NCBI RefSeq assembly: GCF_002067135.1
Contig: NZ_CP020105.1
Coordinates: forward strand, 5,592,001 to 5,656,000
DNA: 64,000 bases
Direction: 5' to 3'
Source of the DNA: Spirosoma rigui
Lineage (GTDB): Bacteria; Bacteroidota; Bacteroidia; Cytophagales; Spirosomataceae
Shown: positions 1 to 8,213 of the stretch, piece by piece
Numbering within the stretch: position 1 is the stretch's first letter
Layout: each line of letters starts with the position of its first letter
Translations under genes and position numbers: made by a program
Notes under the pieces: model-generated
What the model was told of the DNA's origin: nothing
The model's input: only the letters and a program-made list of their open reading frames with translations
Database searches by the model: none

Positions 1-4
1 AAGC

Positions 5-26
5 AGAGACGCATCATTGCGTCTCT
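5..26. repeat. Short perfect inverted repeat
   Basis: AGAGACGCA and its exact reverse complement TGCGTCTCT are separated by the four bases TCAT, a 9-bp stem. It lies about 30 bases before the first gene and has no T-run after it, so it is not a classical terminator. From memory, hairpins of the type GAGACGCA-TGCGTCTC recur between genes in several bacterial genomes, which would make this a REP-like element. That is recall and cannot be checked here, as there is only one copy in the window. Confidence 0.5.
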
Positions 27-58
27 ACGGGGCAATTCACCTACTTATTAGTCAATAC

Positions 59-928
59 ATGAAAATCACCCGCATTCTTTTACTCATTACCATACTCGGT
101 ATGGGCATAACCGCCTGTACATCAACGCAGAAAGACCAAACGCAGGCCACCGGCACTCAACGCATTGTCTGCGTAGCCAAGCAGCTTACGGAGATGATTT
201 ATGCGCTCGGCGCAGGCGACCAGCTCGTTGGCGTCGATCTGTCGAGTACGTATCCGGCCGCTGCCGGACAGCTGCCTAAGGTGGGGTACCACCGGCTGCT
301 CAACGCCGAAGGGATCATTGCCCTCAAACCAACGGTCGTCTACCACGATGGTAACGTAGCCCCCGAAGCCGTGATGCAGCAGCTCGAAAAGGTGGGCGTA
401 CCGATGAAGGTGTTTCCCGATGCGCATACCATTGCCGAAGCCAAAGCGCTGATGGATACGCTGGCCGCGCAGTTCGGTGCACAAAAACAGGCCGACAGCC
501 TGAAAGCGAAGCTGGACACCGATCTGGCCAAAGCCGCGCAGGAAGTGAAGCAGTATAAGACTACGCCCAGAGTAGCCATTATCCACTTCGGGCGGGTCAT
601 CAATAACTACCTGGTGATTGGCAAAGCGGGCACGGCGTCGTACATGCTCGAGCTGGCGGGTGGCAAAAACGTCATGGATACCCTCAAGGGCATGAAGCCT
701 CTCAGCCCCGAGATCATCAGCAAAGCCCAGCCCGACATTATCCTCGTCACCGATTTCGGCTACGACCGGATGGGTAATGCGGATAAGCTGGCGATACTGC
801 CCGGCATTGCCCTGACGCCCGCGGGTAAAAACAAGAAAATCTACCGCATCGAAGAACACGACCTCATTTACCTCGGTCCCCGCACCGGCGAGAATGTGCA
901 GATGCTCATGAAGTTGATTCACCAGTAA
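59..928 (+). CDS. hmuT: Haem ABC transporter, substrate-binding lipoprotein (HmuT-like)
   Basis: Periplasmic haem-binding component of an ABC importer, 289 residues. The ATG at 59 is preferred over an in-frame start at 17 because it begins a clean lipoprotein signal with lipobox ITAC (Cys20). The body is a TroA/FecB-type binding protein: RIVCVAKQLTEMIYALGAG near the N-terminus, then YPAAAGQLPKVGYHRLLNAE and LKPTVVYHDG, which match the conserved HmuT pattern (YPA...LPKVGY, then SAEG and LKP). It is followed by permease and ATPase genes on the same strand. The haem assignment rests on the HmuT-like motifs and the gene order T-U-V; a cobalamin or siderophore ligand is less likely but not excluded. 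Genes upstream of the window edge may belong to the same unit. Confidence 0.85.
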   Translation: MKITRILLLITILGMGITACTSTQKDQTQATGTQRIVCVAKQLTEMIYALGAGDQLVGVDLSSTYPAAAGQLPKVGYHRLLNAEGIIALKPTVVYHDGNVAPEAVMQQLEKVGVPMKVFPDAHTIAEAKALMDTLAAQFGAQKQADSLKAKLDTDLAKAAQEVKQYKTTPRVAIIHFGRVINNYLVIGKAGTASYMLELAGGKNVMDTLKGMKPLSPEIISKAQPDIILVTDFGYDRMGNADKLAILPGIALTPAGKNKKIYRIEEHDLIYLGPRTGENVQMLMKLIHQ

Positions 929-936
929 TCTGGTAG

Positions 937-978
937 GGTGTCGGGGCTGACCGGGCGGACGCTCCAGGACCCGACACC
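937..978 (+). promoter_or_regulatory. Intra-operon hairpin between hmuT and hmuU
   Basis: GGTGTCGGG (937-945) pairs perfectly with CCCGACACC (970-978). The stem ends nine bases before the hmuU ATG. There is no T-run. It could protect the 3' end of a processed hmuT message, giving more binding protein than permease, or impede translation of hmuU. Both roles are inference; only the stem is observed. Confidence 0.45.
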
Positions 979-987
979 ACAAAAACC

Positions 988-2055
988 ATGAAACTATCTT
1001 CTCTTTCTCCCGGTCAATGGTACGGTCTGCTGACTGCGCTGTTGCTGGTGTGCATTGTGGCGGCTCTACGTATTGGTGCGGTCGATTTATCCTTCAGCGA
1101 CATTTACCATAGTCTGCTGAACGGCCTGGGGCTGTCGACTACGGCTGTAGATCCTGTTTCGCAGGGACTGTTTTTGCAGATCAGGTTGCCGCGGGTGCTG
1201 CTTTGTGCGACGGTAGGCGCAGGATTGTCGGTATCGGGCGTGCTGATGCAGGCGCTGTTCCGAAACCCCATCGTGGAGCCGGGTCTGGTAGGTACCAGCG
1301 CCGGGGCGGCACTGGGGGCGGCCCTGGTCTTTGTGCTCGGCAAGAACATCAACTGGGCCTTCACCGATGCGCTCGGCTTGTTCCTGCTCCCCTGCGTTGC
1401 CTTTATTTTTGCGTTCATCGCCACGCTGATCGTGTACCGAATTGCGTCGGCCAGCGGAAAAGTGAATGTCGCCACGATGATTCTGGCCGGTATCGCCATC
1501 AACGCGCTGGCCACCGGTGGCACGGGCTTTCTGTCGTACATGGCCCGTGACCCGCAGGCGCGTTCTATTACGTTCTGGAATCTGGGCACGTTCTCCGGGG
1601 CCGACTGGACCCAGTTCGCTATCGTCTTTCCCGTTACGTTGGTGGGAATTCTGCTTTCGTTGCGGTTTACAAAGGCGCTGAACATTTTGATTCTGGGCGA
1701 GGACGAAGTGCGGCACCTCGGCTACAACATCGACCGGCTCAAGATTCAGGTGCTTTTGCTGAACACGCTGCTGGTCGCGATTGGCACGGCGATGGTTGGC
1801 GTCATCTCGTTTGTAGGGCTGGTAGTGCCGCACCTGCTGCGGTTGCTAAAAACGTCGGATAACCGCTTTCTTGTGATAGCATCGGCACTGCTGGGCGGGT
1901 CGTTGCTCACGCTGGCCGACACCCTGGCCCGGCGGCTGGTAGCGCCCGCCGAGTTTCCGATCGGCGTCATCACCGCGTTCGTGGGTGCCCCGGTCTTTAT
2001 CTGGCTGCTGATTCGAAACGCGCGTTCGTTTCAAAAAGGAGGATTTTATGCTTAG
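988..2055 (+). CDS. hmuU: Haem ABC transporter permease, FecCD family
   Basis: Inner-membrane permease of the haem importer, 355 residues, the usual length for FecCD/BtuC-type permeases with about ten membrane segments. The family pattern is visible: RLPRVLLCATVGAGLSVSGV followed by MQALFRNPIVEPGLVGTSAG near residues 64-105, then GTGFLSYMARDPQARSITFW and, towards the C-terminus, the coupling region GVISFVGLVVPHLLR. It follows hmuT by 59 bases across a 9-bp hairpin, and its last eight bases overlap the start of the ATPase gene, so the two are probably translationally coupled. Confidence 0.9.
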   Translation: MKLSSLSPGQWYGLLTALLLVCIVAALRIGAVDLSFSDIYHSLLNGLGLSTTAVDPVSQGLFLQIRLPRVLLCATVGAGLSVSGVLMQALFRNPIVEPGLVGTSAGAALGAALVFVLGKNINWAFTDALGLFLLPCVAFIFAFIATLIVYRIASASGKVNVATMILAGIAINALATGGTGFLSYMARDPQARSITFWNLGTFSGADWTQFAIVFPVTLVGILLSLRFTKALNILILGEDEVRHLGYNIDRLKIQVLLLNTLLVAIGTAMVGVISFVGLVVPHLLRLLKTSDNRFLVIASALLGGSLLTLADTLARRLVAPAEFPIGVITAFVGAPVFIWLLIRNARSFQKGGFYA

Positions 2056-2827
2056 GGCCGAACACCTGTCGTTCCGCATCGGCGACAAGACGCTCATCGA
2101 CGACGTATCGCTGTGCCTGACGTCTGGTACGTTCACGATGGTGCTGGGACCGAATGGGGCCGGTAAAAGTACGCTGCTCAAACTGCTGACCGGCACCGAA
2201 ACGCCCCGGCAGGGTCAGGTCTGGTACGGCAGCCAGCCGCTATCGGCCATTCCGCTGGCTGCGCAGGCCCGGCAAAAAGCGGTACTCTCGCAACTGCTGT
2301 CGCTGCCCTTCGACCTGAACGTAGCCGACGTGGTGATGATGGGACGCTATCCGTATTTCGACCTGAACCCAACCGATCGGGACAAGGATATTGTCGATAG
2401 CTGCCTTACCTCGGTAGGAATGCGGGCGTTCAGGTCCCGCGCCTTTGCGTCGCTGTCGGGGGGCGAAAAGCAGAAAGTTCATCTGGCGCGGGTGCTGGCC
2501 CAGCTGCACCGCTCCCCAGGCGACGAGTCGGTTAAGTACCTCTTCCTCGACGAACCCATCTCGGCCCTGGACATTCACTACCAGCACCAGATTCTGAGCC
2601 TGGTCCGGACGCTGGCGGTGCAGAATACGGTTGTGTTCGTGATTGTCCACGACGTGAACCTGGCCCTTCAGTACGCCCAAACGGTCATCCTGATGGATCA
2701 GGGTCGCATCTATGGCATGGGCGATCCAGATGAGGTGCTGACGGTCGATGCCATCGAAGCCGTCTTTAAGCTCCGGCCCTCTTTTGTGGCGCATCCCGCA
2801 ACCGGTAGGCGGGTGATAATCTACTGA
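2048..2827 (+). CDS. hmuV: Haem ABC transporter ATP-binding protein
   Basis: Cytoplasmic ATPase of the haem importer, 259 residues, typical for HmuV. Walker A is GPNGAGKST (residues 34-42), the ABC signature is LSGGEKQKVHLARVLAQL, and Walker B is YLFLDEPISALD, followed by the switch region VHDVNLALQYA. The start overlaps the end of hmuU by eight bases and is preceded by a strong Shine-Dalgarno AGGAGG at 2037-2042 with five-base spacing. Such a site is uncommon in this phylum and fixes this start. Confidence 0.93.
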   Translation: MLRAEHLSFRIGDKTLIDDVSLCLTSGTFTMVLGPNGAGKSTLLKLLTGTETPRQGQVWYGSQPLSAIPLAAQARQKAVLSQLLSLPFDLNVADVVMMGRYPYFDLNPTDRDKDIVDSCLTSVGMRAFRSRAFASLSGGEKQKVHLARVLAQLHRSPGDESVKYLFLDEPISALDIHYQHQILSLVRTLAVQNTVVFVIVHDVNLALQYAQTVILMDQGRIYGMGDPDEVLTVDAIEAVFKLRPSFVAHPATGRRVIIY

Positions 2828-2892
2828 TTATTCGGCATAAATGCACCGCCAGACTGGCACTTTCACCCGCCTTACCGGGCGGATATCAACCC

Positions 2893-2900
2893 TACCTTTG
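2893..2900 (+). promoter_or_regulatory. TAnnTTTG -7 box before the VOC gene
   Basis: TACCTTTG fits the Bacteroidetes -7 consensus TAnnTTTG exactly and lies 24 bases before the next ATG. I see no convincing -33 TTTG at the usual distance. A small hairpin CCGCC-GGCGG sits just upstream. Confidence 0.5.
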
Positions 2901-2923
2901 TCTACACCAAACCAGTAAACAAC

Positions 2924-3370
2924 ATGCAAAAAATCACGACATTCCTGACCTACAACGACCAGGCCGAAGAAGCCGCTACCCTGTACACGGCCATCTTTAA
3001 GGACTCAAAAATCATCCGCGTCACCCGCTCCGGACCAGCGGGGCCCGTTATGTCGGTCGTCTTCCAGCTCGACGGGCAGGAGTTTTACGCCCTGAACGGT
3101 GGCACTCATTTTACCTTTTCGCCCGGCATTTCGCTCTTTGTCCACTGCGACACGCAGGCGGAACTGGACGAGTACTGGGAAAAACTATCCGAAGGTGGTG
3201 CAAAAGGGCAATGCGGGTGGCTAACCGATAAGTTCGGTGTCTCCTGGCAAATTGTTCCGTCCCGGTTGGGCGAGCTTTTGGGCAATAAAGACCCGGAGAA
3301 AGCCAAACGAGCCATGCAGGCCATGCTAAAAATGACCAAACTCGACATTGCCGCCTTAGAAGCAGCCTAG
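2924..3370 (+). CDS. VOC family protein (PhnB-like)
   Basis: Small cytoplasmic protein of 148 residues from the vicinal-oxygen-chelate superfamily, in the PhnB or 3-demethylubiquinone-methyltransferase-like group. The opening QKITTFLTYNDQAEEAATLY with the following IFKDSKI, then MSVVFQLDGQEFYALNGGTH, SLFVHCDTQAELDEYWEKL and DKFGVSWQIVP are the standard marks of that group. The substrate is unknown; despite the old name, members are not shown to be methyltransferases. It has its own promoter box upstream and a strong terminator downstream, so it is probably monocistronic. Confidence 0.85.
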   Translation: MQKITTFLTYNDQAEEAATLYTAIFKDSKIIRVTRSGPAGPVMSVVFQLDGQEFYALNGGTHFTFSPGISLFVHCDTQAELDEYWEKLSEGGAKGQCGWLTDKFGVSWQIVPSRLGELLGNKDPEKAKRAMQAMLKMTKLDIAALEAA

Positions 3371-3396
3371 CCATCAAGACCTGAGTTGAAAAGCAA

Positions 3397-3443
3397 AGCG
3401 GGCAGGCGACCTCACCGGGGTTGTTCCTGCCCGCTCTTTTTTT
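3397..3443 (+). terminator. Rho-independent terminator of the VOC gene
   Basis: AGCGGGCAGG (3397-3406) pairs perfectly with CCTGCCCGCT (3426-3435) across a 19-base loop. A run of seven T at 3437-3443 follows. Confidence 0.88.
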
Positions 3444-3518
3444 GTGTACGTCCGTAGCGTGAAAACTGAGTAAAGCTCATTTACTTCACATCTCAGCCTT
3501 CTCATCACGTACCCCATC

Positions 3519-5597
3519 ATGCGTATCGATCTGTTACTTGCCAGCTTACTGCTCTGCCTGACGGGGGCGGGTGCGTTTGCCCAGTCGGTAGTGTCCGTCA
3601 ACTCACCTAACCGGGCCATACGGGTGTCGGTACAGACGGCTCCCACGGGTGAGGTAACCTATGCAGTCCGGTACAAAAACAAGCCGGTTCTTGAACCGTC
3701 AGGATTGGGTTTTGTACTGAGTAAACCTAAAACGTCACTCACCCGATTTACCATGACCCGCGTCGACTCATCCCGGCACGACGACACCTGGAAGCCGGTC
3801 TGGGGGGAAGTCAGCCAGATCCGGAATCACTACAACGAATTAGCGCTCACACTGCTCGACAAATCGGGTTCGGGCATCGGCCTGCTGGTCCGGTTTCGGG
3901 TGTTCGACGATGGTGTCGGCTTCCGGTACGAGTTTCCGCAGCAGACCGCGCTCAACCATTTTGTTGTCGACGACGAACGGACGCAGTTCAAGCTGGCTTC
4001 CGATCACCAGACGTTCTGGATGCCGGGCGATTACGACTCCAACGAATACCTCTACAATACAACGAAACTCACCCAGGTCGATGCCGTGGCGGCCGCCGAC
4101 CGGGAGAAAGATACGGCGCTGAAGTCGGTGATCGGTCCAAACGCCGTTCAGACGCCCCTTCTGTTCAAGACAGCCGATGGGCTGTATATCAGTCTCTACG
4201 AAGCCGCTGTGCTCAACTACCCGGTCATGCACCTGCAGCTCGACAAGAAAAGCCTGACGCTCACCGCCCAGCTGGTTCCCGACGCGGTGGGGAACAAAGC
4301 CTATCTGCAAACACCAGCCCAGACGCCCTGGCGAACGCTGATCATCAGCGACAAAGCCACCGACCTGCTGGCGTCCAAGCTCATACTGAACCTGAATGAG
4401 CCATCCGTCATTGCTGATCCGTCGTGGATAAAGCCGCAGAAGTTTGTGGGAATGTGGTGGGAGATGCACATTGGAAAAGCTACCTGGGAAAAGGCGGGTG
4501 GTAAACACGGCGCCAACACGCAGAACGTGAAAACGTACATCGACTTCGCGGCTAAATACGGCTTCCACGGGGTGCTCGTAGAAGGATGGAACGTAGGCTG
4601 GGAAGACTGGTTTGGCAACTGGAAAGAGGATGTGTTTGACTTCGTTACCCCCTACCCGGATTATAACCTCGACTCGCTCACGGCTTACGCCCAGTCGAAA
4701 GGGGTACGCCTGATCATGCACCACGAAACGTCGGGGTCGGTGACAAATTACGAACGTCGGATGGATGCGGCCTTTCAGTTCATGAACAAAGAGGGCATTA
4801 ATACCGTGAAGACCGGCTACGTAGGCCGAATTATTCCGCGGGGCGAACACCATGACGGTCAATGGATGGTAAACCACTACCAGCGTGTGGCCCAGAAGGC
4901 CGCGCAGTACAAGATCATGGTCGACTCCCACGAGTCGGCCCATCCCACGGGTTTGCACCGCACCTATCCCAACTGGATGGCCAGCGAAGCCGCCCGGGGC
5001 AGTGAATTCAACAACGCCCCAACCCTGGGTATCACCCCCGAGCATACCACCATCCTGCCCTTTACCCGGATGCTGGGCGGCCCTATGGACTTCACGCCCG
5101 GCCTGTTTCGGTTTAAGCTCAATCAGTTCGAAAGCAGCCGAACGCAGGAAGTTCGCACAACGCTCGCCAAGCAGCTCGCCCTCTACATTACGCTCTACAG
5201 CCCGCTGCAAATGGCCGCCGACCTGCCCGAAAACTACGAGAAACACCTCGACGCGTTTCAGTTTATACGGGATGTGCCGGTCGACTGGGACGACACAAAA
5301 ATTCTCGCAGCCGAACCGGGCGACTACGTAGTGGTAGCGCGCAAAGCGAAAGGAGCCGCCAACTGGTATTTAGGCGCGATAACCGACGAGAACAGCCGTG
5401 CTCTCCCCCTGACGCTGGACTTCCTGGAACCGGGCAAATCGTATGAAGCGGTGCTGTACCGTGATGCTCCTGACGCCGACTGGAAAACCAATCCCGACGC
5501 GTATGTGATTGAGCGAAAAACCGTTACGGCCAAATCAATGCTAACGCTATCATTAGCGAAAGGGGGCGGTTGCGCCATTCAGTTCGTTAGAAAGTAA
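3519..5597 (+). CDS. Glycoside hydrolase family 97, SusB-like alpha-glucosidase
   Basis: Exported enzyme of 692 residues, near the usual GH97 length, with signal peptide MRIDLLLASLLLCLTGAGAF. An N-terminal beta-sandwich (to about residue 290) is followed by a TIM barrel and a C-terminal beta domain. MHHETSG carries E403, DSHESAHPTG carries E472, and WMASEAARGSEFN carries E490 and E496. Their spacing (69, 18, 6) matches the catalytic and calcium-binding glutamates E439, E508, E526 and E532 of Bacteroides SusB as I recall them. This suggests the inverting alpha-glucosidase subgroup rather than the retaining alpha-galactosidase subgroup. It stands alone, without SusC/D beside it, so it probably acts on alpha-glucans imported by products of other loci. 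Confidence 0.92.
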   Translation: MRIDLLLASLLLCLTGAGAFAQSVVSVNSPNRAIRVSVQTAPTGEVTYAVRYKNKPVLEPSGLGFVLSKPKTSLTRFTMTRVDSSRHDDTWKPVWGEVSQIRNHYNELALTLLDKSGSGIGLLVRFRVFDDGVGFRYEFPQQTALNHFVVDDERTQFKLASDHQTFWMPGDYDSNEYLYNTTKLTQVDAVAAADREKDTALKSVIGPNAVQTPLLFKTADGLYISLYEAAVLNYPVMHLQLDKKSLTLTAQLVPDAVGNKAYLQTPAQTPWRTLIISDKATDLLASKLILNLNEPSVIADPSWIKPQKFVGMWWEMHIGKATWEKAGGKHGANTQNVKTYIDFAAKYGFHGVLVEGWNVGWEDWFGNWKEDVFDFVTPYPDYNLDSLTAYAQSKGVRLIMHHETSGSVTNYERRMDAAFQFMNKEGINTVKTGYVGRIIPRGEHHDGQWMVNHYQRVAQKAAQYKIMVDSHESAHPTGLHRTYPNWMASEAARGSEFNNAPTLGITPEHTTILPFTRMLGGPMDFTPGLFRFKLNQFESSRTQEVRTTLAKQLALYITLYSPLQMAADLPENYEKHLDAFQFIRDVPVDWDDTKILAAEPGDYVVVARKAKGAANWYLGAITDENSRALPLTLDFLEPGKSYEAVLYRDAPDADWKTNPDAYVIERKTVTAKSMLTLSLAKGGGCAIQFVRK

Positions 5598-5663
5598 AGG
5601 CGGTCATCTATAAGCCAGCACAATCGTTGCCGCTTGACGTGCGTTCTGCGTTCGGTTTGATTT

Positions 5664-5680
5664 ACGGGCTTAGAGCCCGT
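5664..5680. repeat. Short perfect hairpin between genes
   Basis: ACGGGCT and AGCCCGT are perfectly paired across the three bases TAG. It lies 67 bases after the GH97 stop with no T-run. It may be a weak terminator or a small palindromic repeat. Confidence 0.35.
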
Positions 5681-5750
5681 ACGGGCAGTTTACCCGAAAA
5701 CCTTCGGCGGGTTAACAGCCTCATGCGCTGGTTTTACCTATGTTTACCGC

Positions 5751-6269
5751 ATGAATTCATCCCTCGATACTGATCTGGCGCTGCTGGCGCTTCAGGAAGA
5801 ACAGCTTCAATTCGATACGTTCAGTGCCGACACGGCCTGGCAGGTAGGTATGCGCCTGAAAGAAGCCGTTGAAGCGCGGGGTAAGGCCGTCGCCATCGAC
5901 ATTCAGCTGTTTGGGCACCCGCTGTTTTTCTACGCCATGCCCGGCACTACGCCCGACAACATTGACTGGATACGACGGAAACGTAACGTTGTGGAGCGAT
6001 TTCATCAAAGCTCCTACGCTATCCGACTGAGGATGAAGACAAAGCAGATGACACTGACCGAGCAGGTAGGACTTCCCCTGCGCGATTATGCCGCTGCGGG
6101 TGGTGGCTTCCCCATCCGGCTTCGTGGCTCGTCCTGCATCGGTGCTATTACTATTTCGGGTGTACCGATGCGCGAAGACCACGGCATTATTGTGGAAGTA
6201 CTGGCAGCCTGGCTCAATATTCCCGTCAGCGAACTGGCACTGCCCCCCGCCGACAATATGGATGATTAG
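5751..6269 (+). CDS. UPF0303 / haem-degrading-domain protein
   Basis: Cytoplasmic protein of 172 residues, the usual size for the UPF0303 group (Haem_degrading Pfam domain, related to HbpS and GlcG). Recognisable segments are AVAIDIQLFGHPLFFYAMPG, TPDNIDWIRRKRNVVERF, RLRMKTKQ and the C-terminal SGVPMREDHGIIVEVLAAWL. Some relatives bind or slowly degrade haem, but the role of this subgroup is unsettled. The hmuTUV importer lies 3 kb upstream, though the two are not in one operon. Its stop is only five bases from the stop of the convergent pirin gene. Confidence 0.8.
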   Translation: MNSSLDTDLALLALQEEQLQFDTFSADTAWQVGMRLKEAVEARGKAVAIDIQLFGHPLFFYAMPGTTPDNIDWIRRKRNVVERFHQSSYAIRLRMKTKQMTLTEQVGLPLRDYAAAGGGFPIRLRGSSCIGAITISGVPMREDHGIIVEVLAAWLNIPVSELALPPADNMDD

Positions 6270-6274
6270 CTAAC

Positions 6275-7195
6275 CTATGATAAAGCCTGGGGCGATGGGT
6301 TGGACCCGGCCGGCCGCGAACGATCATTGGCAGGCAAGGGCACAAACTCGGCGTTATCATTGGGCGGCAGCGGAATACGGCCCGCCTGCCAGTCGGCTTT
6401 GGCCTGCTCGATACGCTCGCGGTTCGACGACACGAAGTTCCACCAGATAAACCGTTCGCCCAGCGGTTCGCCCCCCAGCAGCATGAGCGTGCTGCTTTCT
6501 TTGGCAATCAGAATTGGGTCAACGCCCTTGCTGAACACCAGTAGCTGCCCCACGCCATAGGTATCCCCATTTACTTCGACACTGCCTTTGGCTACGTAAG
6601 CACCCCGTTCGGGATAGCCGCGTGGCGGTCCAAAACGAGCGCCGGCTTGCAGGACAACATGGGCGTAGAACAGGGGTGAATGGGTAGCAACCCCGTTGGT
6701 AAGGCCGTAAGCATCCCCGGCAATCAGCCGCATCCAGACGCCCGTATCGGTAAAAATGGGCAAGGCATCGGGTTGATAATTGATAAACGTAGGCGCGTCC
6801 TCTTCGGCCGCTTCGGGCAGGGCCACCCAGGTCTGAACCATCTCGAAGGCGTTGTTGGCGAGCATGGCCGGGTCCTCGAATCGTTCGGAATGGGCAATGC
6901 CCCGCCCCGCCGTCATCCAGTTCACTTCGCCGGGCCGGATGATCTGCTGCACACCCAGACTATCGCGGTGGGTCACCTGCCCGTCGAAGAGGTAGCTCAC
7001 CGTCGACAGGCCAATGTGCGGATGCGGCAGCACGTCCATTTTTTCCAGTTCATCGGGCGTTTTGTGCACGGGTCCGGCATGGTCCATGAAGATGAACGGC
7101 CCCAGCATCCGGCGCAGCCGGTACGGTAAAATTCGTTTCACATCGAATCCATTACCGATGGACGCGGACCGGGCGGTGATGACTTGATCAAGCAT
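6275..7195 (-). CDS. Pirin family protein
   Basis: Bicupin protein of 306 residues. The metal site of pirins is complete: H58 and H60 in LPHPHIGLSTV, and H102 and E104 in WMTAGRGIAHSERF. Other family marks are GPFIFMDHAGP near the start and RGYPERGAYVAKGSVEVNG in the second cupin. Pirins variously act as quercetin 2,3-dioxygenases, redox-linked regulators or proteins of unknown role; the sequence does not decide between these. It is convergent with the UPF0303 gene and appears monocistronic. Confidence 0.93.
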   Translation of the reverse strand: MLDQVITARSASIGNGFDVKRILPYRLRRMLGPFIFMDHAGPVHKTPDELEKMDVLPHPHIGLSTVSYLFDGQVTHRDSLGVQQIIRPGEVNWMTAGRGIAHSERFEDPAMLANNAFEMVQTWVALPEAAEEDAPTFINYQPDALPIFTDTGVWMRLIAGDAYGLTNGVATHSPLFYAHVVLQAGARFGPPRGYPERGAYVAKGSVEVNGDTYGVGQLLVFSKGVDPILIAKESSTLMLLGGEPLGERFIWWNFVSSNRERIEQAKADWQAGRIPLPPNDNAEFVPLPANDRSRPAGSNPSPQALS

Positions 7196-7309
7196 GACGC
7201 AGTAGCGTTAACATCCCGTTTCGTTGTGACGGGCATTTGTCTGTTTTGAGCATTGAACGCGTTTGACCAGCGTTTGATTTCTCACTCCATACCCAGCAAA
7301 AACGCGCAC

Positions 7310-7635
7310 CTACTCACTCAGCAGTTTTTCGACTTCAGCTTTCAGAACAGGCAGGTGCTTTATTACAATGCCCCATACAACGTTGTCCGAAACAGAGTCG
7401 CATCCGTGAATAATTCGATTGCGGACGTCTACAAGTTTGCGTGAGTTGGTGATGGAAATAGTCAGATCCGGCTCATTGCTTCACCAATAATTTCGACATT
7501 TCGCTCAACCGCTCGTTTCGTACGCACGTCGGCCTGATAATTTGCGAACTCTTTAGGTCTGTCAGCAAAGAAGCTTTCAATTTCCAGTATGGCCGTTTGT
7601 ATGTCATACAGCCATGTTTTCACTTCATTGTCCAT
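7310..7635 (-). pseudogene. Decayed hepT-like HEPN (DUF86) ribonuclease toxin
   Basis: Reading from the ATG at 7635, the protein begins MDNEVKTWLYDIQTAILEIE and keeps the DUF86 pattern through KRAVERNVEIIGEAMSRI, then stops at 7462-7464. In another frame the family C-terminus continues: SITNSRKLVDVRNRIIHGCD and WGIVIKHLPVLKAEVEKLL, ending at 7310. The HEPN RNase motif RX4H (RNRIIH) is in the second part. Compared with intact family members, a few codons with a frame change are missing near 7458-7466. The start overlaps the mntA stop by 11 bases, the usual arrangement. The locus is visibly more AT-rich than its neighbours, consistent with transfer. A sequencing error is possible, but the partner gene is broken too. 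Confidence 0.82.
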
Positions 7636-7925
7636 AAACAAGTTGCCGTTGTTGATTGACAGACTGTCTGAAGTATGGGTTTTTAATCGCCTTTTCTTCC
7701 AGAAGATCAATGGGCCTTTTCAAGATATCCTGTAGCGAAAATTTGAAGTCAAAATAATTACCAGCGTATTCGGCAAGATCAATGGAGCGAAATCAACGAT
7801 TAGATCAATGTCGCTTTCATTGTTGAAATCATCAGTCAGAACGAACCAAAGGCATATATGCTTTTGACTTTGTGCATTTCACAAAGCCTGACTATTTCTG
7901 GTGTATACGCTTTAAGTCTATCCAT
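7625..7925 (-). pseudogene. Decayed mntA-like nucleotidyltransferase antitoxin
   Basis: From the ATG at 7925 the product reads MDRLKAYTPEIVRLCEMHKV and KSIYAFGS, then hits a stop. A one-base deletion near 7844 destroys the frame. Restoring it gives GS-VLTDDFNNES-DID, the minimal nucleotidyltransferase motif GSX10DXD. A second frame change near 7781-7790 separates this from LAEYAGNYFDFKFSLQDILK and RPIDLLEEKAIKNPYF at the C-terminus. Intact MntA proteins add AMP to HepT and block its RNase activity. With both genes disrupted the pair should be inactive. The frames and motifs are seen directly; the ancestral function is family knowledge. Confidence 0.82.
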
Positions 7926-8213
7926 TTCCACCAAAGGTGTTACCCGAGCACCGCACTATACACCCGTTCAATTTTTCCGGGTGCGAACAACCTACTCTAC
8001 TCAGCCTATTCATTAGCGGGACATTTAGTGCTGGCCGTTGCTAATATAACCTGAATTGAGCTACCAACGCTATCCCCAAAAGCCTCAGGGCGTCTAACAG
8101 GCCCGGCAGCACCGTATAATCTGCCCCAATCGACGGCAAGGATTGCCTGCATCAACCCGTCACAGCCTGATTTCTACTATCTTAGCCGGGACGAATTCAA
8201 CAACTGCCTCTCT
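7926..8213. other. Intergenic stretch with no recognised gene
   Basis: This stretch lies between the mntA remnant and the BNR-repeat gene. I see no coding pattern that resembles a family. TATCTTAG at 8178-8185, one mismatch from TAnnTTTG, may be the -7 box of the downstream gene. Confidence 0.4.

Noticed and set aside
122-982. Open frame of 286 codons on the minus strand opposite hmuT
   Set aside because: Antisense shadow of a well-supported gene; its product has no recognisable domain and an arginine-rich low-complexity look.
3840-5246. Open frame of 468 codons on the minus strand inside GH97
   Set aside because: GC-rich antisense frame; the plus-strand gene has signal peptide and catalytic residues.
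7253-7444. Plus-strand frame of 63 codons
   Set aside because: Its reverse complement is the C-terminal part of the hepT remnant with the RX4H motif.
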